Source: Burkholderiales bacterium (lineage in GTDB: Bacteria; Pseudomonadota; Gammaproteobacteria; Burkholderiales; Burkholderiaceae_C). From it: a stretch of DNA of 35,160 nt. A program made the position numbers and the translations under genes. Shown here one piece after another: positions 11,291 to 18,840 of the stretch; positions within the stretch are counted from its first letter, which is position 1, and each line of letters begins with the position of its first letter. The DNA is taken from contig JAGWVB010000012.1 in assembly GCA_018971105.1 (NCBI GenBank), positions 1 to 35,160 of the forward strand, given 5' to 3'. Under the pieces are notes generated by a model. It worked only from the letters and a program-made list of their open reading frames with translations, was not told the DNA's origin and searched no databases.

Positions 11291-11833
11291 ATGTCCGACG
11301 CCGCCATCACCCTGCGTCGAGCCCGGCCCGACGACGCCGCCGACTACGCGCGCACGATGGGCGATGCGGCGGTCTACCCCTGGCTGCTGCAGCTGCCCTT
11401 TCCCAGCGTGGAGGCGTGGCGCGCGCGCCTGTCCGAGGTGGCGGCGCCCGACCGGGCCGAGATCAACCTCGTAGCCGAGATCGACGGCCGCTTTGCCGGC
11501 AGCGCCGGCCTGCACCAGATCCAGCGGCTGCGCCGGCGCCATGCGGCGCTGCTGGGCATCAGCGTCGCGCCCGAGGCGCAGCACCGCGGCGTCGGCCGCG
11601 CGCTGATGCAGGCGCTGTGCGACTACGCCGACGGCTGGGCGCAGATCCTGCGCATCGAGCTCGACGTCGATGCCGAGAACCTGCGCGCGATCGCGCTCTA
11701 CGAGTCCTTCGGCTTCCGGCGCGAGGGCCTGCATCGCGCCTACGCGATGCGCGGCGGCGTCTACACCGACGCGCTATCGATGGCGCGGCTGCATCCGCAG
11801 CCGGCCCGGATTGGCTGGCCGACGGAAGCCTAA
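11291..11833 (+). CDS. GNAT family N-acetyltransferase, YhhY/AaaT-like
   Basis: A 180-residue single-domain acetyltransferase using acetyl-CoA. It starts at MSDAAITLRRARPDDA and carries the GNAT motif A, ISVAPEAQHRGVGRAL, with the pyrophosphate-binding QHRGVG. The C-terminal pattern (IELDVDAENLRAIALYESFGF, then YAMRGGVYTDALSMARL) follows closely what I recall of E. coli YhhY (AaaT), which acetylates some free amino acids. Substrate here is therefore inference. No Shine-Dalgarno is visible before the ATG; other in-frame starts upstream lack domain support. Its stop overlaps by three bases the stop of the convergent TPR gene, so the two mRNAs would be complementary at their 3' ends. Confidence 0.85.
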   Translation: MSDAAITLRRARPDDAADYARTMGDAAVYPWLLQLPFPSVEAWRARLSEVAAPDRAEINLVAEIDGRFAGSAGLHQIQRLRRRHAALLGISVAPEAQHRGVGRALMQALCDYADGWAQILRIELDVDAENLRAIALYESFGFRREGLHRAYAMRGGVYTDALSMARLHPQPARIGWPTEA

Positions 11834-13086
11834 AGCGTCGCCAGCGTACGGCGCAAGGCCGCCAGCGGTTCCTCCCAGCGACCGGCGCTGAGCTGGCGCT
11901 GCAGGCGCAGCGTCGGGTACCAGGGGCTGTCGCCGCGGCCCAGCATCCAGCGCCAGTCGGGCAGCGCCGCCAGCAGCAGCTGCGTCGGCCGGCCGAGCGC
12001 GGCGGCGAGATGGGCGAGCGCGGTGTCGACGGCGACGATGGCGTCCATCTGCATCATCAGCGCGGCCGTGGCGCCGAAGTCGCGCAGTTCGGCGCCGTAA
12101 CAGGCGAGCTCGGAATGGCCGCGCAGCGTTTCGAGGTCGCCCTCGCGCGCATCCATCTGCAGGCTGTGGCATTCGATGCCCGAGGGCAGGGCGGCGAGCA
12201 GGGTCGCGAGCGCGATCGAGCGCGTGGCGTCGCCGGTGTTGGCGGCGCTCCCGGACCAGACCAGCCCGACCCGCGGCGCGCGCTTCGGACCGAGCCGGGC
12301 CGCCCAGGCGGCCACGCGCGCGGCATCGGCGGCGAGGTAGGCGCGTGGCGCCGGTATCGTCGCGAGCCCGGTGCCGAAGGCCAGCGGCAGGCTCAGCAGC
12401 GGGCATTGGAGGTCGACCGGACGCTCCGGCTCGCGATCGAGCCCGATGACCTCGGCCGCCCCAGCCAGATCCTGCAGCAGCGGCAGCAGCGGCGGCTGCA
12501 CCTGCAGCACGACCTCGGCGCCGCGCGCCGCAGCCAGCGCCGCGTAGCGGCAGAACTGCAGCGTGTCGCCCAGGCCCTGTTCGGCGTGCAGCAGCAGCCG
12601 TCGACCGTCGAGTGCCTCGGCGCCGGTCCAGCGCGGCTCGGCGCGCAGGCGGCCGGGCGGCAGGGCGCGGCGCCAGCGCCATTCGAACTCGCGCCAGCCG
12701 GGTTCGAAATCGCCCGCGAGCAGGAGGCACCAGGCGAGCCGCCAATGCGCCTCGGCGTGGTCGGGCCGGGCGGCGACGAGTTCGGCGAAGGCCTGGCGCG
12801 CCTCGTCGAGCCGGCCCAGGTCGAGCAGCGCGATGCCGCGGTTCAGCCTGGCCGCGTCGTGGTCGGGCGCGGCTCGCAGCGCCTCTTCGCAGGCCTGCAG
12901 CGCCGCCTCGGGGCGACCGGCACGGCCCAGCGCCGCGGCGAGGTTGGCGAGCAGGACCGGATGGCGCGGCAGCAGCGCCAGCGCGCGCTCGTAGTCGGCG
13001 ATCGCCGCCTCGGGCCGGCCCTGCGCCAGCCAGGCGTTGGCGCGCTCGTTCAGCGCAGGCGCATCGTCGCGGCCGGGTTCGCTCAT
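11830..13086 (-). CDS. TPR protein with GT9-like glycosyltransferase domain
   Basis: A 418-residue protein, probably cytosolic. Residues about 10-150 are tetratricopeptide repeats (NERANAWLAQGRPEAAIADY; HPVLLANLAAALGRAGRPEA; AARLNRGIALLDLGRLDEA; HWRLAWCLLLAGDFEPGWRE). The C-terminal half resembles the heptosyltransferase-like (GT9) fold: LLLHAEQGLGDTLQFCRYA, then RVGLVWSGSAANTGDATRSI, and the nucleotide-sugar-type motif VDTALAHLAAALGRPTQLLL. Proteins of this layout are common in Burkholderiales and are suspected to glycosylate surface proteins such as flagellin, but the acceptor is unknown and no glycan genes flank it. It lacks a Shine-Dalgarno; a TACGAT hexamer sits 8 bases before the ATG on its strand. 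Convergent with the GNAT gene, divergent from the YecA-like gene. Confidence 0.82.
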   Translation of the reverse strand: MSEPGRDDAPALNERANAWLAQGRPEAAIADYERALALLPRHPVLLANLAAALGRAGRPEAALQACEEALRAAPDHDAARLNRGIALLDLGRLDEARQAFAELVAARPDHAEAHWRLAWCLLLAGDFEPGWREFEWRWRRALPPGRLRAEPRWTGAEALDGRRLLLHAEQGLGDTLQFCRYAALAAARGAEVVLQVQPPLLPLLQDLAGAAEVIGLDREPERPVDLQCPLLSLPLAFGTGLATIPAPRAYLAADAARVAAWAARLGPKRAPRVGLVWSGSAANTGDATRSIALATLLAALPSGIECHSLQMDAREGDLETLRGHSELACYGAELRDFGATAALMMQMDAIVAVDTALAHLAAALGRPTQLLLAALPDWRWMLGRGDSPWYPTLRLQRQLSAGRWEEPLAALRRTLATL

Positions 13087-13112
13087 GGCGGGCCATCGTA
13101 ATCGCGCTGTGC

Positions 13113-13118
13113 TTGAAT
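13113..13118 (+). promoter_or_regulatory. Extended -10 candidate for the YecA-like gene
   Basis: TGC directly before TTGAAT, 25 bp upstream of the ATG at 13144, with a Shine-Dalgarno (AGGAAA) between them. It lies in the short divergent gap to the TPR gene and shares TGCTTGAATC with the promoter region of the GNAT gene at 11252-11261. The -35 region is not recognisable. Confidence 0.45.
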
Positions 13119-13143
13119 CCCGGATTCGACAGGAAACCCTCCC

Positions 13144-13902
<759 letters not shown>

Positions 13903-13920
13903 ACGCCGATGCGCCGCTGT

Positions 13921-13926
13921 TAGAGT
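13921..13926 (+). promoter_or_regulatory. Extended -10 candidate immediately before coaBC
   Basis: TGT-TAGAGT ends six bases before the coaBC ATG at 13933. That spacing would put the transcription start on the ATG itself, giving a leaderless mRNA. No Shine-Dalgarno is present, in agreement. A TTG in frame two codons upstream (13927) is the only alternative start. Confidence 0.4.
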
Positions 13927-13932
13927 TTGGCC

Positions 13933-15159
13933 ATGAATTCCGCACCGCCCGGGCTTGCCGGCAAACAGGTCGTCCTCGGGCTCACCGGCGGCATCGCCTG
14001 CTACAAGGCGGCCGATCTGACGCGCGAACTGGTGAAGTCGGGCGCCACGGTGCAGGTCGTGATGACCGAATCGGCGACACGCTTCATCACGCCGCTGACG
14101 CTGCAGGCGCTGAGCGGCCGGCCCGTCTACACGAGCACCTGGGATGCGCGCCCGGCGCACCACATGGCGCATATCGACCTCGGCCGCGAGGCCGACGCCA
14201 TCCTCGTCGCGCCGGCCAGCGCCGACTTCATCGCCCGCGTCGCCCAGGGCCGCGCCGACGAACTGCTCAGCCTGCTGTGCCTGGCGCGGCCGCTGGCGCG
14301 CTGCGCGCTGCTCGTCGCGCCGGCGATGAACCGCGAGATGTGGGCCCATCCGGCGACGCGGCGCAACGTCGCCACGCTGACCGCCGACGGCGCCGTCGTC
14401 CTCGGCCCGGCGGCGGGCGAGCAGGCCTGCGGCGAGGTCGGCGACGGCCGCATGCTCGAGCCGGCCGAGTTGCGCGACGCGCTGATCGCGCATTTCCAGC
14501 CCAAGCTGCTGGCCGGGCGCACGGTGCTGATCACTGCCGGTCCGACCTTCGAGGCGCTCGACCCGGTGCGCGGCATCACCAACCATTCGAGCGGCAAGAT
14601 GGGTTTCGCGATCGCACGCGCCGCGGCCGAAGCCGGCGCCCATGTCACCCTCGTCGCCGGGCCGGTGCACCTGGAGACGCCGGCCGGCGTCGATCGCATC
14701 GACGTGCAGAGCGCGCGCCAGATGATGGACGCCGTGCTGCCGCTCGCATCGCGGCACGAGATCTTCGTCGCCACCGCAGCGGTCGCCGACTGGCGTCCGG
14801 CGACGAGCGTGGAGGCGAAGATCAAGAAGGACGCCGACCATCGCGTGCCGCAGCTCGATCTGGTCGAGAACCCGGACATCCTGGCCACCGTCGCCGCGCT
14901 GCCCCTGCCCGAGCGGCCCTGGTGCGTCGGCTTCGCCGCCGAAAGCCATGATCTGCTGCGTCACGCTCGCGCGAAGCGGCTGCGCAAGGGCGTACCGCTG
15001 ATCGTCGGCAATCTCGGGCCGGCCACCTTCGGCCAGGACGACAACCAGCTGCTGCTGGTCGGCGCGGACGGCGAGCAGGAGTTGGCGCATGCCGACAAGC
15101 TGACGCTGGCGCGTCAGCTCGTCAGGGAGATCGCGGCGCGCGCGCCGTCCCCGAAATGA
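13933..15159 (+). CDS. coaBC: Bifunctional phosphopantothenoylcysteine decarboxylase / phosphopantothenate--cysteine ligase
   Basis: Carries out the second and third steps of coenzyme A synthesis: joining cysteine to phosphopantothenate (CoaB) and FMN-dependent decarboxylation (CoaC). The 408-residue length is normal. The N-terminal CoaC flavoprotein domain shows [13 protein letters not shown], the catalytic His80 in HIDLG, Asn133 in PAMN and the Cys166 lid motif [10 protein letters not shown]. The C-terminal CoaB domain shows [20 protein letters not shown] and the catalytic-lysine motif AKIKKD. The ATG at 13933 is preferred over the TTG at 13927. Its stop overlaps the dut start (ATGA), the usual coaBC-dut coupling in proteobacteria. 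Confidence 0.97.
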   Translation: MNSAPPGLAGKQVVLGLTGGIACYKAADLTRELVKSGATVQVVMTESATRFITPLTLQALSGRPVYTSTWDARPAHHMAHIDLGREADAILVAPASADFIARVAQGRADELLSLLCLARPLARCALLVAPAMNREMWAHPATRRNVATLTADGAVVLGPAAGEQACGEVGDGRMLEPAELRDALIAHFQPKLLAGRTVLITAGPTFEALDPVRGITNHSSGKMGFAIARAAAEAGAHVTLVAGPVHLETPAGVDRIDVQSARQMMDAVLPLASRHEIFVATAAVADWRPATSVEAKIKKDADHRVPQLDLVENPDILATVAALPLPERPWCVGFAAESHDLLRHARAKRLRKGVPLIVGNLGPATFGQDDNQLLLVGADGEQELAHADKLTLARQLVREIAARAPSPK

Positions 15160-15605
15160 GCACGATCCAAGTCCAGGTGCTGGACCAGCGCGTCGCCGAC
15201 GCGCTGCCGGCCTACGCCACCGCCGGCAGCGCCGGGCTCGACCTGCGCGCCTGCCTGTCGGCGCCGCTGCGGCTCGAACCCGGCCAGGCCGAACTGATCC
15301 CGACCGGCCTGGCGATCCACATCGGCGACCCCGGACTCGCGGCGATGCTGCTGCCGCGCTCGGGCCTGGGCCACAAGCACGGCATCGTGCTCGGCAATCT
15401 CGTCGGGCTCATCGACAGCGACTACCAGGGCCCGCTGATGGTCAGCTGCTGGAATCGCGGTGCGGCGGCCTACACGGTGCAGCCGCTGGAGCGCATCGCA
15501 CAGATGGTGATCGTGCCGGTCGTGCAGGCCCGTTTCGAGCGCGTCGAGTCGTTCCAGGCCTCGGCGCGCGGCGAGGGTGGCTTCGGTTCGACCGGCCGCG
15601 CCTGA
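15156..15605 (+). CDS. dut: Deoxyuridine 5'-triphosphate nucleotidohydrolase (dUTPase)
   Basis: Homotrimeric enzyme that hydrolyses dUTP to dUMP, keeping uracil out of DNA and supplying dTMP synthesis. At 149 residues it has the standard length. All five dUTPase motifs can be read: [34 protein letters not shown] with its catalytic Asp, the region of [11 protein letters not shown], and the C-terminal arm [12 protein letters not shown] that closes over the active site. The ATG overlaps the coaBC stop by four bases, so translation is coupled to coaBC. Confidence 0.97.
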   Translation: MSTIQVQVLDQRVADALPAYATAGSAGLDLRACLSAPLRLEPGQAELIPTGLAIHIGDPGLAAMLLPRSGLGHKHGIVLGNLVGLIDSDYQGPLMVSCWNRGAAAYTVQPLERIAQMVIVPVVQARFERVESFQASARGEGGFGSTGRA

Positions 15606-15614
15606 AGCCGCGCG

Positions 15615-15929
15615 ATGAGCGACACGAACCAGGTCCTGATCCCGGCCGCCTTCGTCGCGCTTTACGTCCCCGCGGGCCGCAGCCGGCCGAGCGAAACGCG
15701 CGACCACATCGCCGCGCGCCACGAGATCTGCGAGGACATGGCCTGCATGCTCGTCGAGCCGGCGCAGACGAAGCGCTGGGAACTCGGCATCACCGAGTCC
15801 GACGTGCTCGATCGCATGCACCGGGCCCTCGTCGGCGACGCGGCGGTGCTCAGCCGCGCCGAGGCCGGCTGGGTCGTGCACCGCCTGGCCGAGCTGCTGG
15901 ACTGGGACTGTCCGCCGCTGCCCGATTGA
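15615..15929 (+). CDS. Uncharacterised 104-residue protein after dut
   Basis: Begins MSDTNQVLIPAAFVALYVP nine bases after the dut stop, in the same direction, so it is probably the third gene of the coaBC-dut operon. It has no signal peptide, membrane segment or cysteine cluster that I recognise. It is acidic and largely helical in character (RDHIAARHEICEDMACML, then ITESDVLDRMHRAL). Codon use matches its neighbours and the frame is intact, so it looks real. The Shine-Dalgarno is poor, consistent with translation by reinitiation. I recall similar small proteins in other Burkholderiales, some carrying a vague 'ATPase' label that nothing in the sequence supports: there is no P-loop. Confidence 0.75.
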   Translation: MSDTNQVLIPAAFVALYVPAGRSRPSETRDHIAARHEICEDMACMLVEPAQTKRWELGITESDVLDRMHRALVGDAAVLSRAEAGWVVHRLAELLDWDCPPLPD

Positions 15930-15956
15930 TCGCTGGGCTCGCGACGATCGCCTGGA

Positions 15957-16478
15957 TCAGTGCAGCGTCGCGCCGCCGCCCGGGCTGGCCAGCACCGTCA
16001 GCGGACCGGCGCCGACCGTACCCGACTCGGTCTCCTCGGCGCTCGCTTCGCGCACGTCGCGCACCTGGAGGTCGAGCCGCAGCGCCAGCCCGGCCAGCGG
16101 GTGGTTGCCGTCGAGCACGACATGCGAGGGGTAGATCTCGGTCACGATGTAGATCACGTCGGCCGGCATGTCGGCGCTGGCGTGGCCCGCGGGCAGGCCC
16201 TCGAAGGCCATGCCGGCCTCGAGCTGTTCGGGGAACAGCTTGCGGTCCTCGAAGCAGACGAGCTCGGCGCGGTAGTCGCCGAAGGCCTGTTCGGGTTCAA
16301 GATGGATCTGCAGCTCGGCGCCCGCGGCATGGCCGGCGAGCGCCTCCTCGACCTTGGCCAGCAGGTCGTGGCCGCCGTAGAAGAACTCGACCGGCTCGCC
16401 GAGTTCGTCGATCGGGCGGTTCTGCGCGTCGGTGAGTTTCCAGGTCAGACTGACGACGCAAGGGGCTGAAATCTGCAT
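15957..16478 (-). CDS. FKBP-type peptidyl-prolyl isomerase, SlyD-like
   Basis: A 173-residue cytosolic prolyl isomerase and chaperone. The FKBP half-domains flank an insert-in-flap domain as in SlyD: the N-terminal strand CVVSLTWKLTDAQN, the segment PVEFFYGGHDLLAKVEEAL, the flap region EPEQAFGDYRAELV, and the closing HVVLDGNHPLAGLALRL, a strong SlyD signature. Unlike E. coli SlyD (196 residues) it lacks the histidine- and cysteine-rich metal-binding tail; the C-terminus is short and ends GGGATLH. It is therefore unlikely to share SlyD's nickel role, and fits better the tail-less SlyD-like group. Divergent from roxA with 80 bp between the starts. Minus-strand CATCAT lies 7 bases before its ATG and no Shine-Dalgarno is evident. 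Confidence 0.9.
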   Translation of the reverse strand: MQISAPCVVSLTWKLTDAQNRPIDELGEPVEFFYGGHDLLAKVEEALAGHAAGAELQIHLEPEQAFGDYRAELVCFEDRKLFPEQLEAGMAFEGLPAGHASADMPADVIYIVTEIYPSHVVLDGNHPLAGLALRLDLQVRDVREASAEETESGTVGAGPLTVLASPGGGATLH

Positions 16479-16545
16479 GGCGGCAATGATGGCACAGCGG
16501 GCCCGGCGCGAGCCGGCGCGGGACGGCGCGGCGCCCGCGCTGGGC

Positions 16546-16551
16546 CAGAAT
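16546..16551 (+). promoter_or_regulatory. -10-like hexamer directly before roxA
   Basis: CAGAAT ends seven bases before the roxA ATG. The string GCCAGAATCGCG is found again upstream of the DUF481 gene (27728-27739). The position predicts a transcript starting at or within a base or two of the ATG. No -35 is recognisable in this very GC-rich gap. Confidence 0.3.
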
Positions 16552-16558
16552 CGCGGCC

Positions 16559-17746
16559 ATGGATGTCGACGCGCCCCTGACCCTGCTCGGCGGGCTCAGC
16601 CCCGCCCGATTCATGCGCCTGCACTGGCAGCGCAAGCCGCTGCTCGTGCGTCAGGCCTGGCCCGGCGTGGCGCCGCCGGTCGCGCGCGCGGCGCTGTTCG
16701 ATCTCGCCGCGCGCGACGATGTCGAAGCGCGCCTCGTCGAGCGCGAGGGCGAGCGCTGGCGCGTGCGCCAGGGCCCGCTGCCACGGCGTGCGCTGCCGCC
16801 GGTCTCGCGCGCCGCCTGGACCTTGCTCGTGCAGGGGCTGGACCTGCACCTCGAGGCCGCGCACGCGATGCTGGCGCCGTTCCGCTTCATCCCCGACGCG
16901 CGGCTCGACGACCTGATGGTGTCGTGGGCCAGCCCGGGCGGCGGCGTGGGCCCGCACCTGGATGCCTACGACGTGTTCCTGATCCAGGTCCAGGGGCGGC
17001 GGCGCTGGCGCGTCGGCCGCGTCGCCGACCCGAGCTGGGTCGAGGGCGCACCGCTGAAGCTGCTGCAGCGCTTCGAGCCCAGCTTCGACTGGGTGCTCGA
17101 ACCCGGCGACCTGCTCTACCTGCCGCCGCTGTGGGGCCACGATGGCGTCGCCGAGGGTGGCGATTGCATGACCTGTTCGGTCGGCTTCCGCGTCCCGGCG
17201 CGCGTCGAACTGGCGCGCGAACTGCTGCTGCGGCTGGCCGACGAGCTCGATGTCGGCGATCGCAGCCGGCTCTACCGCGATCCGCAGCAGCCGGCCACGA
17301 CCGAGCCGGCGCGCGTACCGCCGGCCCTGCTCGGGTTCGCACGCGCCGCGCTGCGGCATGCGCTCGACGATCCGGGCGCACTCGAACGCGCGCTCGGCAG
17401 CATCCTCAGCGAACCCAAGGCCCAGGTCTGGTTCGAGGGCGCTCGCGTTGCCGGCGGCGACGCGCTGTGCCTGGACCGGCGCACGCGCATGGTCTACGAC
17501 GAGCGCCACCTGTATATCAACGGCGAGGCGCTGCGCGCCGGTGGTCGCGATGCGACGCTGATGCGGCGCCTGGCCGATCGGCGCGCGCTCACCGCCGCCG
17601 ACTGCCGGCGCCTGAGTGCCGAGGCGGCCGCTGCGCTCGCCGGTTGGGTGGACGCCGGCTGGGCGCATCGGGTCGGCGCCGTGAGCGCGCCCGGTCATTC
17701 CCCCGCGCGCACGCCGGGGCGCGTCGCGCGCCGGCCCGTCCCGTGA
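16559..17746 (+). CDS. roxA: Ribosomal oxygenase, JmjC/cupin family (RoxA/YcfD-like)
   Basis: Fe(II)/2-oxoglutarate-dependent dioxygenase; E. coli RoxA (YcfD) hydroxylates an arginine of ribosomal protein uL16. The 395-residue product has the JmjC iron triad: His133 and Asp135 in GVGPHLDAYDVF and His194 in LPPLWGHDGV. The E. coli residues are His125, Asp127 and His187, so spacing is conserved. The 2-oxoglutarate region FLIQVQGRRRWRVG and the C-terminal winged-helix/dimer part (residues about 260-390) are also present. The substrate uL16 is inferred from family membership. The start has no Shine-Dalgarno. Its stop overlaps the GTG of the next gene by three bases, so the two are co-translated. 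Confidence 0.9.
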   Translation: MDVDAPLTLLGGLSPARFMRLHWQRKPLLVRQAWPGVAPPVARAALFDLAARDDVEARLVEREGERWRVRQGPLPRRALPPVSRAAWTLLVQGLDLHLEAAHAMLAPFRFIPDARLDDLMVSWASPGGGVGPHLDAYDVFLIQVQGRRRWRVGRVADPSWVEGAPLKLLQRFEPSFDWVLEPGDLLYLPPLWGHDGVAEGGDCMTCSVGFRVPARVELARELLLRLADELDVGDRSRLYRDPQQPATTEPARVPPALLGFARAALRHALDDPGALERALGSILSEPKAQVWFEGARVAGGDALCLDRRTRMVYDERHLYINGEALRAGGRDATLMRRLADRRALTAADCRRLSAEAAAALAGWVDAGWAHRVGAVSAPGHSPARTPGRVARRPVP

Positions 17747-18237
17747 ACCTGCAGGAGGCGCCACCGGTCATCGACGGCCCGGCCACGGTGGCCGCCGCAT
17801 TGCGCTGGGGGCTCGCGGCCGCGGTGGCGCAGCGGGCGCGGCGCATCGTCTGCGTCGATGTCGACTTCGCCGCCTGGCCGCTCGACGACAGCGAACTCCT
17901 CGCGGCGCTCACGGCCTGGCTGCGCCTGCCGATGCGGCGCCTGGTGATGCTGGCGCGCGCCTACGACGCCGTGCCGCGCCGGCTGCCGCGTTACACGGCT
18001 TGGCGCCGCGACTGGTCGCATGCCATCGATAGTCGCCAGGTGCCCGACGATTGGACAGGCGACCTGCCGACCCTCCTGCTCAGCGATGGGGCCGTTTGCG
18101 TGCGCTTGTACGACCCTGTCGGTGGACGAGGCATGGCTACGCTCGATACCCGTATTGCAAGTGTAGCTATGGTCGAGATTGATGCCGTTTTGCAACGCTC
18201 TGTCGGCGCATTCGCGGTTGACAATTTGGGCCTCTAG
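17743..18237 (+). CDS. Uncharacterised 164-residue protein coupled to roxA
   Basis: Opens with a GTG at 17743 that overlaps the roxA stop (GTGA), runs without break for 164 codons and ends 150 bp before the lipoprotein gene. It has no signal peptide or membrane segment. A Rossmann-like alternation is visible: RRIVCVDVDFAAWPLDD, then AWLRLPMRRLVMLARAYDAV, then DLPTLLLSDGAVCVRLYD. The C-terminal part (IASVAMVEIDAVLQRSVGAF) is of lower GC than the rest. I do not recognise a named family. The coupling suggests a job connected to RoxA or to ribosome hydroxylation, but that is inference from position only. Confidence 0.72.
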   Translation: MNLQEAPPVIDGPATVAAALRWGLAAAVAQRARRIVCVDVDFAAWPLDDSELLAALTAWLRLPMRRLVMLARAYDAVPRRLPRYTAWRRDWSHAIDSRQVPDDWTGDLPTLLLSDGAVCVRLYDPVGGRGMATLDTRIASVAMVEIDAVLQRSVGAFAVDNLGL

Positions 18238-18262
18238 GGAATCCCCTAGATCAGGCTATAAT
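18233..18262 (+). promoter_or_regulatory. Inverted repeat plus TATAAT upstream of the lipoprotein gene
   Basis: A perfect 7-bp dyad, TCTAGGG (18233-18239) and CCCTAGA (18244-18250) around AATC, lies where the -35 region should be for a perfect TATAAT at 18257-18262. The dyad starts in the last codons of the preceding gene. It lacks a U-tract, so a terminator is less likely than an operator. A TTGACA at 18218-18223 is too far (33 bp) to be the -35. Confidence 0.45.
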
Positions 18263-18388
18263 CATGGGCTAGGCGCGGATGTTCTTGCATTGGCGCCTTG
18301 TAGGTCTTCCTGAAATGGGTCTCTGAGCATAGGCAAGGAGTGCCCTTGAGAAGCTCCGTTCCCCGACCCAAAACTCCTGAGGACACAC

Positions 18389-18715
18389 ATGAACAAGTCG
18401 ATCGTTCTGGCTTCCCTGGTCGCCGCTCTCTCCCTCGCCGCTTGCGGCAAGAAGGACGACACCGCCGCCCCTGCCCCGGCCCCTGCCGCCGCCCCGATGG
18501 CTGATGCCGCCGCCAGCGCCGCCTCCGACGCTGCCAGCGCCGCCACCGACGCCGCTTCGGCCGCCGTCGACGCTGCCGCCTCGGCCGCCACCGGCGCCGC
18601 GACTGCCGCTTCCGACGCCATGGGCGCCGCCAAGGACGCCATGGGCGCCGCCAAGGATGCCATGGGCGCCGCCAAGGACGCCGCCGGCAAGGCCGCCGAC
18701 GCGATGAAGAAGTGA
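18389..18715 (+). CDS. Small alanine-rich lipoprotein with DAMGAAK repeats
   Basis: A 108-residue protein that begins with a lipoprotein signal peptide: MNKSIVLASLVAALSLAACG, lipobox LAAC with the modified Cys19. A short Ala/Pro linker follows (TAAPAPAPAAAPMADA), then 11-residue-like and 7-residue repeats rich in Ala with regularly placed Asp and Lys (SDAASAATDAASAAVDAA; three DAMGAAK units), ending AGKAADAMKK. The repeats predict a long amphipathic helix or coiled coil, as in Lpp-like or LEA-like proteins. The Lys-Lys end might contact peptidoglycan, but no YRK-type Lpp end is present. A GAGGA Shine-Dalgarno is well placed. It is likely monocistronic: own promoter, a leader of about 120 nt, and a hairpin terminator at 18784. 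Confidence 0.85.
   Translation: MNKSIVLASLVAALSLAACGKKDDTAAPAPAPAAAPMADAAASAASDAASAATDAASAAVDAAASAATGAATAASDAMGAAKDAMGAAKDAMGAAKDAAGKAADAMKK
18614..18676 (+). repeat. Three 21-bp tandem repeats inside the lipoprotein gene
   Basis: Units at 18614-18634, 18635-18655 and 18656-18676 are identical except for one C-to-T change in the third. Each encodes DAMGAAK. Near-identity at the DNA level, including third positions, points to recent slippage or unequal recombination, so the copy number may vary between strains. Confidence 0.95.
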
Positions 18716-18783
18716 TCTGACGGCGCCTTGCGCGCCGTGGCATGAAGGGAGGGCTGCCTGCGGGTGGTCTTCTGGATTGCTGC

Positions 18784-18810
18784 AAGCCGCCCTCGGGCGG
18801 CTTGTTCGTT
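18784..18810 (+). terminator. Rho-independent terminator after the lipoprotein gene
   Basis: Perfect 9-bp arms AAGCCGCCC (18784-18792) and GGGCGGCTT (18795-18803) are followed by GTTCGTTTGG. The U-tract is imperfect but the stem is strong. It lies between two converging genes and may also limit read-through from the GntR gene on the other strand. Confidence 0.65.
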
Positions 18811-18840
18811 TGGAAACCGCTTCCGGGCGGCGCGCGCGTT

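Noticed and set aside
18218-18223. TTGACA as the -35 of the lipoprotein promoter
   Set aside because: It is 33 bp from the TATAAT, far beyond the 16-18 bp a sigma70 promoter needs, and lies within the preceding gene.
18614-18676. Tandem repeats as a CRISPR array
   Set aside because: The units are contiguous with no spacers and encode an in-frame heptapeptide repeat.
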